64,000 nucleotides of DNA from Natronosporangium hydrolyticum (lineage in GTDB: Bacteria; Actinomycetota; Actinomycetes; Mycobacteriales; Micromonosporaceae): positions 620,001 through 684,000 of the forward strand of contig NZ_CP070499.1 in assembly GCF_016925615.1 (NCBI RefSeq). Reading direction: 5' to 3'. Both the position numbers and the translations under genes were made by a program. Under the pieces are notes generated by a model. It saw only the letters and a program-made list of their open reading frames with translations, searched no databases and was not told where the DNA came from. This document shows, piece by piece, positions 26,332-34,764 of this stretch (its first letter is position 1; every line of letters starts with the position of its first letter).

Positions 26332-27258
26332 GTGACCAGCGAGCAGTGGCGCCCAGGCGCTCCGGTGGAGTCGGCCATGGCGGAGGCGTTGCAGGCCGGG
26401 GACTGGCCCCGCTACGCCGAGCTGCTCGGCTCGACGCCGCTGCTGGTCACGGACGCACCGGCGGCCGGTGCGCCAGCGGCCGAACAGCTCAGCGGTTTGT
26501 TGCCACCCGACGGCACCTACGTGGTGGCGTACACCTCGGTGGCGACCCTGACCGCGGTCTTCGGTCCGCACGCACCCAGCTACGAGGCGCTGGAGCTCGC
26601 GGCGCTGCGGCAGCGGTGGCCGGACCCTGACTACCAGTTGGCGGTCAACGCCGGCACCCCGATCGGGGTCTTCCTCCCGTTGCCGGCGATCGACCAGCTC
26701 GCCACTGGCGCCACCTCGCTGGTTTCGTACGCGCAACTTGCGCAAGCGGTCGGGCAGGAGCTGCTGGACCGGGTCCGCAGCGAATGCCTGCGTGATCTGT
26801 CGGGTGTGGAGTCAACACCCGACCAGCTGCGACCAGACCCGGCGTTGAATCCGGTCGAGGAGGCGCTGCGAGCAGCGGCCGACTCGCAGGACAGCGAGGC
26901 GTTTCTCACCACGTTGCTCTTCGCCGAGCTGGTGCTGCCGACCGCCGAGCCGGTGGACGATCCGGAGCTGCTCTACGGCGATGAGTTTCCGTGGCGGGTC
27001 ACCGGCGCCGACACGGCGCCGGCGGTGCCGGTCTTCAGTTCGGTGGCGATGCTGGAGCGGACCGGTGCGCCGCCCACCGACCGGCTCGAGGCCCATGCGC
27101 TGGACGTGCTCGCCAACTGGCCCGGCGACGAGTATTCACTGATCCTCAACCCGGGCAGCATCACCGAGCTGATCCTGCCGGGGGAGACGGTGCGGGAGCT
27201 GGTCACCGCGGTCCTGCAGGTCGGCCCGGCGGGGTCAGCCGCCGGCGAAGGTCCGTAG
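26332..27258 (+). CDS. Tandem SseB-family protein, immunity candidate
   Basis: 308 residues from a GTG preceded by GAGGAGGG. It has two SseB N-terminal-like domains: residues about 10-130 (ending LAVNAGTPIGVFLPL) and about 165-295 (VPVFSSVAMLE and SLILNPGSITELILP). Each unit has the opening helix AMAEAL/EEALRAA and a VxLP strand. It forms a divergent pair with the zinc-ribbon gene at 25624-26181. The last 24 bases overlap the convergent GH18-like gene. The role is probably the same as that of the 24800 gene; no catalytic residues are expected in this fold. Confidence 0.5.
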   Translation: MTSEQWRPGAPVESAMAEALQAGDWPRYAELLGSTPLLVTDAPAAGAPAAEQLSGLLPPDGTYVVAYTSVATLTAVFGPHAPSYEALELAALRQRWPDPDYQLAVNAGTPIGVFLPLPAIDQLATGATSLVSYAQLAQAVGQELLDRVRSECLRDLSGVESTPDQLRPDPALNPVEEALRAAADSQDSEAFLTTLLFAELVLPTAEPVDDPELLYGDEFPWRVTGADTAPAVPVFSSVAMLERTGAPPTDRLEAHALDVLANWPGDEYSLILNPGSITELILPGETVRELVTAVLQVGPAGSAAGEGP

Positions 27259-28377
27259 CGGCGCCAGCCGCGGGTCGTTCCAGCCGCCGTCGAGGTGCTG
27301 GAATGACCAGGCGGTCACCCCGGCGGCGCCACGCGCCACCGACAGGTCCACCTTGCTCTGCACCCGCGACGGGGTGGTGTCGTAGTAGCCATCCTGGTAG
27401 AAGCCGATGCCGATGACGAGCTTCGCCGCCGGCACCCCCGCGTCACGGTAGAGGCCGAACTGGTCACTGCCGTCGGACCAGTACGACATCAGGTGGATGT
27501 AGTCCACGTGTTGATGCAGCCGACCAGCCAACGAGGGGGCGAGTAGCCCGGAGACCGCGCTGAAGGTGAGCGCCAGCCCAGGCGCGGACGAATTGATCTC
27601 GGTGCGGAGGTCCCGGATCAGGGCGGTGAACCGGTCTGCGTCGACCGGGTCCGACCAGTCGATCTCGATGCCGTCGTAGCCGTGGCTGGCGGCGAGCGAC
27701 ACGATCTCGCGGACGAAACCAGCTCGGTTGCGGTCCCGGGTGGCGCCCATGAACTCTTCCCGCATCCCCTCCGACCCGATCACCAGATAGATCTGGGTGC
27801 CGGCGGCGTGGGCAGCTTGGACGGCGGGCGTGAGGTCGCCACGGGAGAGGTTGCCGAACCTCAGGCCTCCGTCGGTCTGTGGGTATATTCCGAAGTGGCC
27901 GATGTGGGTCCACGGGCTATAGTCGATCTGGCTAGGCGAGTACGACACCCAGCCCGGGTAGTAGCCCAACGAGATCCGGCCGGAGCCACCGTTGGTGCCG
28001 CCGCTGCCGGGCGTCGAGGTCGAGGACCCGGAGTCGCCGGTCGCGCCGTCACCGCTGCGCCCGGCGGTGCCAGGCGGCCCGGCTTGTTGCTGGCCGGGGT
28101 CGGCCAGCGGTTGCAGCCCGCGGGGCTGCCCAGCGGGGGCGAGCTCGGGCACCGGGCCGGCCATCCGGGGCGAGCCGGCGGAGCCGACCCCGACGGTGGG
28201 CGGCGCTGCGATCGCGGTGTGGTCGGTGACGAGCGCGGCACCGACGACCCAACCGCTGGTGGCGAGGACCACCAGCCCGACCGCGGCGGCGATCACCCGC
28301 CGGGTGCCGCCCGCCGCATCGAGCCGGTCTAGTTCATCGCGCCACTGCTTCATGGTGGTCTGATTCTCACCGCCCAC
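27235..28377 (-). CDS. Membrane-anchored GH18-like protein with catalytic Glu replaced
   Basis: 380 residues from GTG; an ATG eight codons in (MKQWRDEL) is an equally good start, and neither has a strong ribosome site. A single N-terminal transmembrane segment (about residues 28-48) is followed by a Pro/Gly/Ser-rich spacer and a C-terminal domain (about 140-380) with the GH18 pattern: LGYYPGWVSY, a sheet of TIM-barrel strands, YIHLMSYW, IGIGFY and AWSFQHLDGG. The catalytic motif reads DGIEIDWSD. The family needs DxxDxDxE, and here the final acid is Ser242 (the next residue is Asp). So it is probably a glycan-binding or otherwise non-hydrolytic relative, outside the cell. It lies between the SseB genes and the AAA+ gene. 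Confidence 0.5.
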   Translation of the reverse strand: MGGENQTTMKQWRDELDRLDAAGGTRRVIAAAVGLVVLATSGWVVGAALVTDHTAIAAPPTVGVGSAGSPRMAGPVPELAPAGQPRGLQPLADPGQQQAGPPGTAGRSGDGATGDSGSSTSTPGSGGTNGGSGRISLGYYPGWVSYSPSQIDYSPWTHIGHFGIYPQTDGGLRFGNLSRGDLTPAVQAAHAAGTQIYLVIGSEGMREEFMGATRDRNRAGFVREIVSLAASHGYDGIEIDWSDPVDADRFTALIRDLRTEINSSAPGLALTFSAVSGLLAPSLAGRLHQHVDYIHLMSYWSDGSDQFGLYRDAGVPAAKLVIGIGFYQDGYYDTTPSRVQSKVDLSVARGAAGVTAWSFQHLDGGWNDPRLAPLRTFAGG

Positions 28378-28483
28378 CCTGACCAGCGGGTTGCACCCGG
28401 CGATCGACCAGCCAACCAGCGAAGTCGAGCAATCGCCTGCCGGCGGCGCCGGGTGCTCCGACGGTGCGGGGGCGCTACGGTTA

Positions 28484-30163
28484 CTACTCCGCGCCGCGCA
28501 GCGCCTCCAGCAGGTCGTCCAGCACCAGCGTCCGCAGATCGGTGCGGTCGGGCCGGCGGCCCAGCCCGCGCAGCCGGGTCGCCTGCGACTTCCGCATCCG
28601 CTCCAGCAGCTTGCGGGCTTCCCGCGCGTTGCCGAAGTTCTCGTCCCGGTCGATCTGCCGGAACCACTCCAGCAGCGCCAGGTCCACGCCGCTGTCGAGC
28701 AGGTAGTCGTCGTTGCTGGCGAGGAACCGGCTGATCTCGACCAGTTGGCTGGCGCTGTAATTCTCGAACTCGATGGTCTTGGCGAACCGGGAGGCCAGAC
28801 CGGGGTTGGCGGCGAGGAAGTCGGCCATCTCGCCGGTGTAGCCGGCGACGATCACCGCCACCTCGTCGCGGTGGTCCTCCATCAGCTTGACCAGCGTGTC
28901 GATCGCCTCCTGGCCGAAGTCGGCGCCGCTGCCGCCGGACCGGGAGAGGGTGTATGCCTCGTCGAGGAAGAGCACCCCGCCGCGGGCGGAGTCGAAGGCC
29001 GAGGCGGTCTTCTCGGCGGTGTGGCCGATGTATTGCCCCACCAGGTCGCGCCGCGCCACCTCCTTGAAGGTGCCGTGGGGCAGGATGCCCAGCGCCTTGA
29101 GTAGCTCGCCGTAGATCCGGGCGACGGTGGTCTTGCCGGTGCCGGGCGCACCGGTGAAGACCAGGTGGTGGCTGACCGTGCCGACCGCCAGCCCTTCGCT
29201 GCGCCGCCACTCATTGACCTGGATCTCGTCGATGACCGCCCGGACCTCGCTCTTCACTCCGGCCAGGCCGATCATGCCGTCGAGCCGGTCGAGCAGCTGC
29301 TCGACCTGTTCCAGGTCTTGCTTGCCGCCGGTCGCGGCGGCGCCCACCGGCGCCGCGCCCCGCTCGGGGTCGCCCTCGCGGAGTTCGGTGTGCGCACCCT
29401 CAGCGATCGCCACCCCCGGCGGGGCGGTGTTCTCTACTTTGCAGTCCTCGATGACGCCGCCGCAGCCGCGTGCGACAGTAATCCCGACGCCCTGCGTGTC
29501 GTGCACCCAGCAGGCGGAGATGGTGGGGGCGGTCTGGTCGGCGACCGCGATGCCGGCGTCCCCGGTGTGGGAGACCTCGCAGCGCTCCAGCCGGGAGCCG
29601 CCGGCCTGGTACATGTAGATGCCGCGGAAGCCGCAGCCCGAGACGATGGAGTTGCGGACGGTCGCCTGGGCGCCCAGCCGCAACAAGATGCCGTCGTCGG
29701 CGGCGTCGCGTACCTCGCACCGGTCGACCTCGGCGTCGGCGTCTTCCACGATCAAGCCGTACCTGCCGCCGGTGAGCTTAGTGTCGCGTAGCTCCACTGT
29801 GGCGCCGCCGTGGACGTGGACGCCGGCGGCGAGCTCGGCGGTGATGGCGCAGCCGCGCAGCAGCGCCTGGCCGCCGCGGACGCTGACCGCCGGCTGGTCA
29901 ACGGCGGTCAGGATGATCCCGTGCAGCTCCACGGTGGCGTTGTGCAGTGAGAGCGCGGGCGAGTCGCGGGCCGGCGCGGCGATGGTGACCGTGCCGGCTT
30001 CCCGGGCCACGATGGTGACCACTTGCTCGGTCAGCTCAAGGTGCTCGGGGTACTCTCCCGGGGCCACCGAAATGGTCGCCCCGGGCTCGGCCGCCGCCAA
30101 CGCGTCGCGAATGGTCGGCAGCGCCCCGCGCTGCTCGGGGGAGACGAAGAGCGTACGGGCCAT
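28484..30163 (-). CDS. Right-handed beta-helix / AAA+ ATPase of the CbxX-CfqX (EccA, SpoVK) type
   Basis: 559 residues. Residues about 1-260 are beta-helix (pectin-lyase-like) repeats, with recurring short strands such as [15 protein letters not shown] and [17 protein letters not shown]. Residues about 290-555 form a CbxX-type AAA+ domain: GAPGTGKTT (about 337-345, Walker A), GQYIGHT pore loop, VLFLDEAYT (about 396-404, Walker B) and a NPGLASRF arginine-finger region. EccA proteins of type VII secretion have this ATPase with a TPR instead of a beta-helix in front. The beta-helix could hold a substrate, such as the giant protein, for remodelling; that link is inferred from proximity. It is a well-known actinobacterial architecture without settled function. 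Confidence 0.5.
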   Translation of the reverse strand: MARTLFVSPEQRGALPTIRDALAAAEPGATISVAPGEYPEHLELTEQVVTIVAREAGTVTIAAPARDSPALSLHNATVELHGIILTAVDQPAVSVRGGQALLRGCAITAELAAGVHVHGGATVELRDTKLTGGRYGLIVEDADAEVDRCEVRDAADDGILLRLGAQATVRNSIVSGCGFRGIYMYQAGGSRLERCEVSHTGDAGIAVADQTAPTISACWVHDTQGVGITVARGCGGVIEDCKVENTAPPGVAIAEGAHTELREGDPERGAAPVGAAATGGKQDLEQVEQLLDRLDGMIGLAGVKSEVRAVIDEIQVNEWRRSEGLAVGTVSHHLVFTGAPGTGKTTVARIYGELLKALGILPHGTFKEVARRDLVGQYIGHTAEKTASAFDSARGGVLFLDEAYTLSRSGGSGADFGQEAIDTLVKLMEDHRDEVAVIVAGYTGEMADFLAANPGLASRFAKTIEFENYSASQLVEISRFLASNDDYLLDSGVDLALLEWFRQIDRDENFGNAREARKLLERMRKSQATRLRGLGRRPDRTDLRTLVLDDLLEALRGAE

Positions 30164-30177
30164 AGTGTGGAGCGATC

Positions 30178-31524
30178 CTACCGCAGGCGGGAAGGGCGTC
30201 GCCGGGAGCGCGATCCGTTTCCGGCGGCCGGGCCGCCGGCGTTGGCGTTCGGGTTGGCGCCGCGGCCGGAGCCGGCGCGCGGTGGCCGGCGAGCAGCCGG
30301 CGCCGCTGGTGCGGCTGGAGGCGGTGTATGCGTGCGCGGGCCGGGCGCCAGCTCCGTCAGCAGTGGGTGGCCCGGGCGTAGCCGGGTGGTGGTCGGCCGG
30401 ATCCCCGCCTTGCGGGTCAACGCGTGGACGTCACCCACCTGCTCGTCGGTCATCAGCGTGACCACGGTGCCGGCGGCGCCGGCCCGGGCGGTGCGGCCGG
30501 AGCGGTGCAGGTACGCCTTGTGTTCGACCGGCGGGTCGGCGTGGATGACCACGGCGACCTCGTCGACGTGGATGCCGCGGGCGGCGATGTCGGTGGCGAT
30601 CAGCGCCCCGGCGCTGCCGTCGGAGAAGGCGTGCAGGTTGCGTTCCCGCGCGTTCTGGGCCAGATCACCGTGTAGCTCCACAGCGGAGATCCCGGCCGCG
30701 ACCAGCTGGCGGGTCAACGTCCGGGCGCGGCGCTTGGTGCGGGCGAAGACCAGCGTCCGGCCGGGGGCTCCGGCCAGCTCTACCAACACCGGCAGCCGGT
30801 CCGCCTTGTCGATGTGGAAGACGTGGTGGGCCATCGGGCCGACCGGTGAGTGGGTGACCTCGGCCCGGTGGACGACCGGTTTGGTGAGGAACTTCCGGAC
30901 CAGGACATCCACCGCGGCGTCCAGGGTCGCCGAGAAGAGCATCCGCTGGCCCCGGCGGGGGGTAGCCTCCAGCAGTCGTCGTACCGCCGGCAGAAACCCG
31001 AGGTCGGCCATGTGGTCGGCTTCATCCAGCACCGTGATCTCGACCGCGTCCAGCACCGCGTGCCCGGCCGAGACGTGGTCCTCCAGCCGGCCTGGGCAGG
31101 CCACCAGGATGTCCACGCCAGCGCGTAGCCCGCTGATCTGCGGTCCGGGGCGGACCCCGCCGAAGACGGTCAGCGTCTTCAGCGACAGCGCGGCCGCCAG
31201 CGGGGCGATCGCGGTTTCGATCTGGTTGGCGAGCTCCCGGGTGGGGGCCAGCACCAGCGCCCGGGGGCGCCCTCGGCGGGCCGGCGCGCCGGCCGCGGCC
31301 AGCCGCGCCAGCATCGGCAACGCGAAGGCGAGCGTCTTGCCCGACCCGGTCCGGCCCTGCCCCAGCAGATCCCGGCCGGCGAGCGCGTCGGGGAGGGTGG
31401 CGGCCTGGATCGGGAACGGTGCGGTGACCCCGGCGTCTGCCAACGCGCGGGTGAGGCCGGCGGGCAGCCCCAGCTCGGCGAAGCTGGGGGTGGAGGTGTC
31501 AGTACGGTCAGGCTGGGTCGCCAC
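30178..31524 (-). CDS. DEAD-box ATP-dependent RNA helicase
   Basis: 448 residues. The GTG start was chosen for its GGAG five bases upstream; the frame stays open 33 codons further but without family sequence. Motifs in order: a Q-motif [40 protein letters not shown], and [10 protein letters not shown]. The last about 60 residues are Pro/Ala/Arg/Gly-rich, ending [11 protein letters not shown], a basic tail that probably binds RNA. It would unwind structured RNA in ribosome assembly or decay. The stop is 14 bases from the start of the beta-helix/AAA+ gene, so both may share a transcript, though their functions look unrelated. Confidence 0.5.
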   Translation of the reverse strand: MATQPDRTDTSTPSFAELGLPAGLTRALADAGVTAPFPIQAATLPDALAGRDLLGQGRTGSGKTLAFALPMLARLAAAGAPARRGRPRALVLAPTRELANQIETAIAPLAAALSLKTLTVFGGVRPGPQISGLRAGVDILVACPGRLEDHVSAGHAVLDAVEITVLDEADHMADLGFLPAVRRLLEATPRRGQRMLFSATLDAAVDVLVRKFLTKPVVHRAEVTHSPVGPMAHHVFHIDKADRLPVLVELAGAPGRTLVFARTKRRARTLTRQLVAAGISAVELHGDLAQNARERNLHAFSDGSAGALIATDIAARGIHVDEVAVVIHADPPVEHKAYLHRSGRTARAGAAGTVVTLMTDEQVGDVHALTRKAGIRPTTTRLRPGHPLLTELAPGPRTHTPPPAAPAAPAARRPPRAGSGRGANPNANAGGPAAGNGSRSRRRPSRLR

Positions 31525-31644
31525 GGCGTCTCCGATGCGAGAAAACGACCATCCTGCCCAGCGGGGCCAAGGGGCCACGCGCGGTGGTTGACGACGCGGA
31601 CGGCCCAGGGCAGGACGGTGCAAGACAAGGAAGGAGAGTGAGCC

Positions 31645-31812
31645 GTGCCGGGAACGACTCTACCGCAGTCCGGTGCTGAATCCGGACACCGGCATAGCCT
31701 CGCTGTCGCTGCTGCGTACAACCGTGAGACGATGCGGCGCGAGGGCAGGCGACGCGGCGGCGACGACCCGGGTACGAGGGGAGGGCGACCATGCGGATCG
31801 CACTGTTCCTGA
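31645..31812 (+). CDS. Possible small leader ORF before lutA
   Basis: 55 codons from GTG with a strong AAGGAAGGAGAG site seven bases upstream. It ends inside the first codons of lutA in another frame, so its translation could couple to or dampen lutA. It is Arg/Gly-rich with no family resemblance. Weak support; the rest of the 266-base gap between helicase and lutA shows nothing clear. Confidence 0.5.
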   Translation: MPGTTLPQSGAESGHRHSLAVAAAYNRETMRREGRRRGGDDPGTRGGRPCGSHCS

Positions 31813-32501
31813 CTTGTGTCAACGACGCGATGTTTCCGGCCACCGGGCAGGCGGTGGTGCGAATTCTGGAGCGGCTCGGCCACACTGTGGAGTTTCCGGC
31901 GGCGCAGACCTGCTGCGGGCAGATGCACGCGAACTCCGGTTATCGGGACGAAGCGGTGCCAATGGTGCGGCATTTCGCCGACACCTTCGCGCCGTACCAA
32001 GCGATCGTGGCGCCCTCCGGCTCCTGCGTGGCGATGGTCCGCGACGCGTACCCGCGGCTGTGGCCGGCGGCGGCGCCGGTGGCCGCCCGCACCTACGAGC
32101 TGTCGGAGCTGCTGGTCGACGTGCTTGGGGTGACCGATCTCGGCGCCTACTTTCCGCACCGGGTGACCTACCACCCGACCTGTCACGGGCTACGGATGCT
32201 GCGGCTGGGTGACCGGCCGCAGCGGCTGCTGCGCGAGGTCGAGGGCCTGGAGCTGGTGGAGCTACCGGAGGCCGAAGAGTGCTGCGGCTTCGGCGGCACC
32301 TTCGCGGTCAAGAATTCGGGCGTCTCCAGCGCCATGCTCGCCGACAAGTGCGCGGCGATCGGTGACACCGGAGCCGAATACCTCGCCGCCGCCGACAACT
32401 CCTGCCTGCTGCACATCGGTGGCGGGCTCTCCCGGGAGGGTGCCGGGTCGAAACCCGTGCACTACGCGGAGATCCTCGCCAACCAGAAGGGAGCCGGATG
32501 A
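31791..32501 (+). CDS. lutA: L-lactate oxidation complex, Fe-S subunit LutA
   Basis: 236 residues with AGGGGAGGG before the ATG. It has two cysteine-rich CCG domains: TCCGQMHANSGY with a later PSGSCVAM, and YHPTCHGLR with EECCGFGGTFAVKN. These bind an Fe-S cluster and pass electrons in the LutABC (YkgEFG-like) lactate-to-pyruvate system. The length is that of the family. The stop overlaps the lutB start as ATGA. Local transcription starts in the gap with the divergent helicase; no operator was recognised. Confidence 0.5.
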   Translation: MRIALFLTCVNDAMFPATGQAVVRILERLGHTVEFPAAQTCCGQMHANSGYRDEAVPMVRHFADTFAPYQAIVAPSGSCVAMVRDAYPRLWPAAAPVAARTYELSELLVDVLGVTDLGAYFPHRVTYHPTCHGLRMLRLGDRPQRLLREVEGLELVELPEAEECCGFGGTFAVKNSGVSSAMLADKCAAIGDTGAEYLAAADNSCLLHIGGGLSREGAGSKPVHYAEILANQKGAG

Positions 32502-33925
32502 GCGGCCACGGAGACGGCCACATCGTGGCGCACCGGCCGTTCCCGGCCGCCGCCACAGTGGAGCTGGGCAAGCCGCAGCTGCGGGAGAACCTGCGCAACG
32601 CCACCCACACCATCCGGGACAAACGGCTGCGGCTGGTGGCCGAGCGGGACGACTGGGAAGAGCTCCGGGCCAGCGGCGCCCGGATCAAAGACGGCGTGCT
32701 GGCCCGGCTGCCGGAGCTACTCGACCAGTTCACCGAGGCGGCGACCGCCGCCGGTGCGGTGGTCCACCGCGCCGCCGACGCCGAGCAGGCCTGCGCGATC
32801 GTCACCGACCTGGTCCGCGCCACCGGCGAGACCGAGGTGTTGAAGGTCAAGTCGATGGCGACCCAGGAGATCGCGCTCAACGAAGCCCTGACGGCGGCCG
32901 GGATCGAGCCGGTCGAGACCGACCTGGCCGAGCTGATCGTGCAGCTAGCCGGGGACACCCCTTCACACATTCTGGTGCCGGCGATCCACTACAACCGGGC
33001 GCAGATCCGGGACATCTTCGCCCGGCAGATGCCCGGGGTGGATCTGAGCACCCTCACCGACGACCCGCCCGCGCTCGCCGAAGCGGCCCGCCGGCACCTG
33101 CGGCAGAAGTTCCTGACCGCCCGGGTGGCGGTCTCCGGGGCCAACTTCGCGGTCGCCGAGACCGGCAGCCTGGTGGTGGTGGAGTCGGAGGGCAACGGCC
33201 GGATGTGCCTGACCCTCCCGGAGACGTTGATCTCGGTGGTGGGGATCGAGAAGCTGGTGCCGAACTTCCAGGACCTGGCGGTCTTCCTGGAGCTGCTGCC
33301 GCGCTCCTCGACCGGCGAGCGGATGAACCCGTACACCACGGTCTGGAGCGGGGTGACCCCGGGCGACGGGCCGCAACAGGTGCACATCGTGCTGCTGGAC
33401 AACGGTCGCAGCGCGGTCCGCGACGACCCGGTGGGGCGGCAGGCGCTGCGCTGCATCCGCTGCTCGGCCTGCCTCAACGTGTGCCCGGTCTATGAGCGGG
33501 TGGGCGGCCACGCCTACGGCTCGGTCTACCCGGGCCCGATCGGGGCGATCCTCTCCCCGCAGCTCACCGGCCAGGCCGCGGGCGCCAACCGGACGCTGCC
33601 GTACGCCTCGACGCTCTGCGGCGCCTGCTTCGACGCCTGCCCGGTGCGGATCAACATCCCGGAGTTGCTGATCCATCTGCGGCAGACCGGGCCCAAGCCG
33701 GCCGGTGAGCGGGCGGCGATGCGGGCGGCGGCGCAGGTGATGCGCAGTCCTCGGCGCTACCGGTCGGCGCTGCGCTCGCTGCGCTGGGCGGCGGCGCCGC
33801 TGCGCTGGACCAACCGGCGCGGCCGGCTGCGTCGGCTGCCGTGGCCGCTCTCCGGGTGGACCGCCAGCCGCGACGCGCCGCTGCCGCCGGGCGCCTCGTT
33901 CCGGCAGTGGTGGGCGGACCGGTGA
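32498..33925 (+). CDS. lutB: L-lactate oxidation Fe-S protein LutB
   Basis: 475 residues. The N-terminal two-thirds are a LUD domain (AETGSLVVVESEGNGR, TLPETLISVVG). Then come two 4Fe-4S motifs, IRCSACLNVCPVY (about residue 318) and CGACFDACPVRINIPELL (about residue 373). The C-terminal basic tail is usual for LutB. It is the central electron-transfer subunit between LutA and LutC. Overlaps are ATGA at the start and GTGA at the end, so the operon is tightly coupled. Family-level call is firm; lactate as the substrate is by homology. Confidence 0.5.
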   Translation: MSGHGDGHIVAHRPFPAAATVELGKPQLRENLRNATHTIRDKRLRLVAERDDWEELRASGARIKDGVLARLPELLDQFTEAATAAGAVVHRAADAEQACAIVTDLVRATGETEVLKVKSMATQEIALNEALTAAGIEPVETDLAELIVQLAGDTPSHILVPAIHYNRAQIRDIFARQMPGVDLSTLTDDPPALAEAARRHLRQKFLTARVAVSGANFAVAETGSLVVVESEGNGRMCLTLPETLISVVGIEKLVPNFQDLAVFLELLPRSSTGERMNPYTTVWSGVTPGDGPQQVHIVLLDNGRSAVRDDPVGRQALRCIRCSACLNVCPVYERVGGHAYGSVYPGPIGAILSPQLTGQAAGANRTLPYASTLCGACFDACPVRINIPELLIHLRQTGPKPAGERAAMRAAAQVMRSPRRYRSALRSLRWAAAPLRWTNRRGRLRRLPWPLSGWTASRDAPLPPGASFRQWWADR

Positions 33926-34542
33926 GCGGCGCCGAGGGTGGCGGCGAGGCCGGCGACGCGGCGACCGGCCGACCCGTGGCCGACGCTTCGGCCGATGAGC
34001 AGCTGGAACTGCTCACTGACCGGCTGGTGGACTACCGCGCCACGGTAGGCCGGTGCGACCGGGCGGGCCTGCCGGATGCGTTGGCGGCGGTGCTCGCCGA
34101 GTCGACCCGGGTGGTGGTGCCGGCTGACCTGCCCGCCGGCTGGCTCACCAGCCACCCCGGCGAGGTGATCCGCGACCAGGCTGAGCAGCCGCTGGCGCTG
34201 CCGGACCTGGACGCGGCGGGGGTCAGGGTGGTCACCGGGGCGGCGGTGGCGATCGCCGAGACCGGCACGATCATCCTCGACGCCGGGGACCACCAGGGCC
34301 GGCGGGCGTTGACGCTGGTGCCCGATCATCATGTCTGCGTGGTCTTTGCCGACCAGGTGGTCGGGTCGGTGCCGGCGGCGCTGCGCCGGCTGCCGGACCC
34401 TCGCCGGCCGCTCACCCTGATCTCGGGGCCGTCGGCGACCAGCGACATCGAGCTGCAGCGGGTGGAGGGGGTGCACGGGCCGCGCCGGCTGGCGGTGCTG
34501 CTGGTCGTCGAGCCGCCGGAGGGCGGCGGCGTCGTCAGGTAG
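33922..34542 (+). CDS. lutC: LUD-domain protein LutC
   Basis: 206 residues from a GTG that overlaps the lutB stop (GTGA). An upstream in-frame ATG lies inside lutB and was not used. The domain has the LUD core: a VVVPADLPAGWL strand, AVAIAETGTIILDAG and RALTLVPDHHVCVV, then SATSDIELQRVEGVHGP. It is the third subunit of the lactate-utilisation complex. The final eight residues run up to the ileS leader RNA, with no terminator in between. Confidence 0.5.
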   Translation: MSGAEGGGEAGDAATGRPVADASADEQLELLTDRLVDYRATVGRCDRAGLPDALAAVLAESTRVVVPADLPAGWLTSHPGEVIRDQAEQPLALPDLDAAGVRVVTGAAVAIAETGTIILDAGDHQGRRALTLVPDHHVCVVFADQVVGSVPAALRRLPDPRRPLTLISGPSATSDIELQRVEGVHGPRRLAVLLVVEPPEGGGVVR

Positions 34543-34552
34543 CATGTGCCGC

Positions 34553-34764
34553 ATAGGCGACGACCCGGCCATCACCGGCGAGCCTCCGGAAGAACCGGCC
34601 CGGCCCTCGCCGAGCCGCAGTAGAACCGGACGGGATCGGCCCGTCACAGCCGGCCAACGAGCGGTCCACCGCCCCGGCGGTGGTCAAGCGAGGTGGTACC
34701 GCGGGCAGCGGCGGCTGCTCGTCCTCGCGCACTGATGTTCATCACGTGCTGTGAGGAGACGACG
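34553..34764 (+). promoter_or_regulatory. T-box riboswitch of ileS, translational type
   Basis: The leader has the T-box sequence TGGTACCGCG at 34694-34703, the part that pairs with the uncharged tRNA acceptor end. An ATC at 34571-34573, in a short stem I region, fits an isoleucine specifier codon. AGTAGAACCGGACGGG with CCCGTC (34629-34645) forms a stem typical of actinobacterial ileS leaders. Downstream, TCCTC at 34722-34726 can pair with GAGGA at 34753-34757, the ribosome site of ileS, in a hairpin extended by GCAC/GTGC and TGATG/CATCA. Uncharged tRNA-Ile would favour the antisequestrator and open the site. Confidence 0.5.

Noticed and set aside
31525-31644. Operator or riboswitch in the helicase-lutA gap
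   Set aside because: No clear palindrome, terminator or known aptamer core was seen.
34735-34764. ATG at 34735 as the ileS start
   Set aside because: It lies inside the T-box switch hairpin and upstream of the GAGGAG site; the GTG at 34765 has correct spacing and starts the family sequence.
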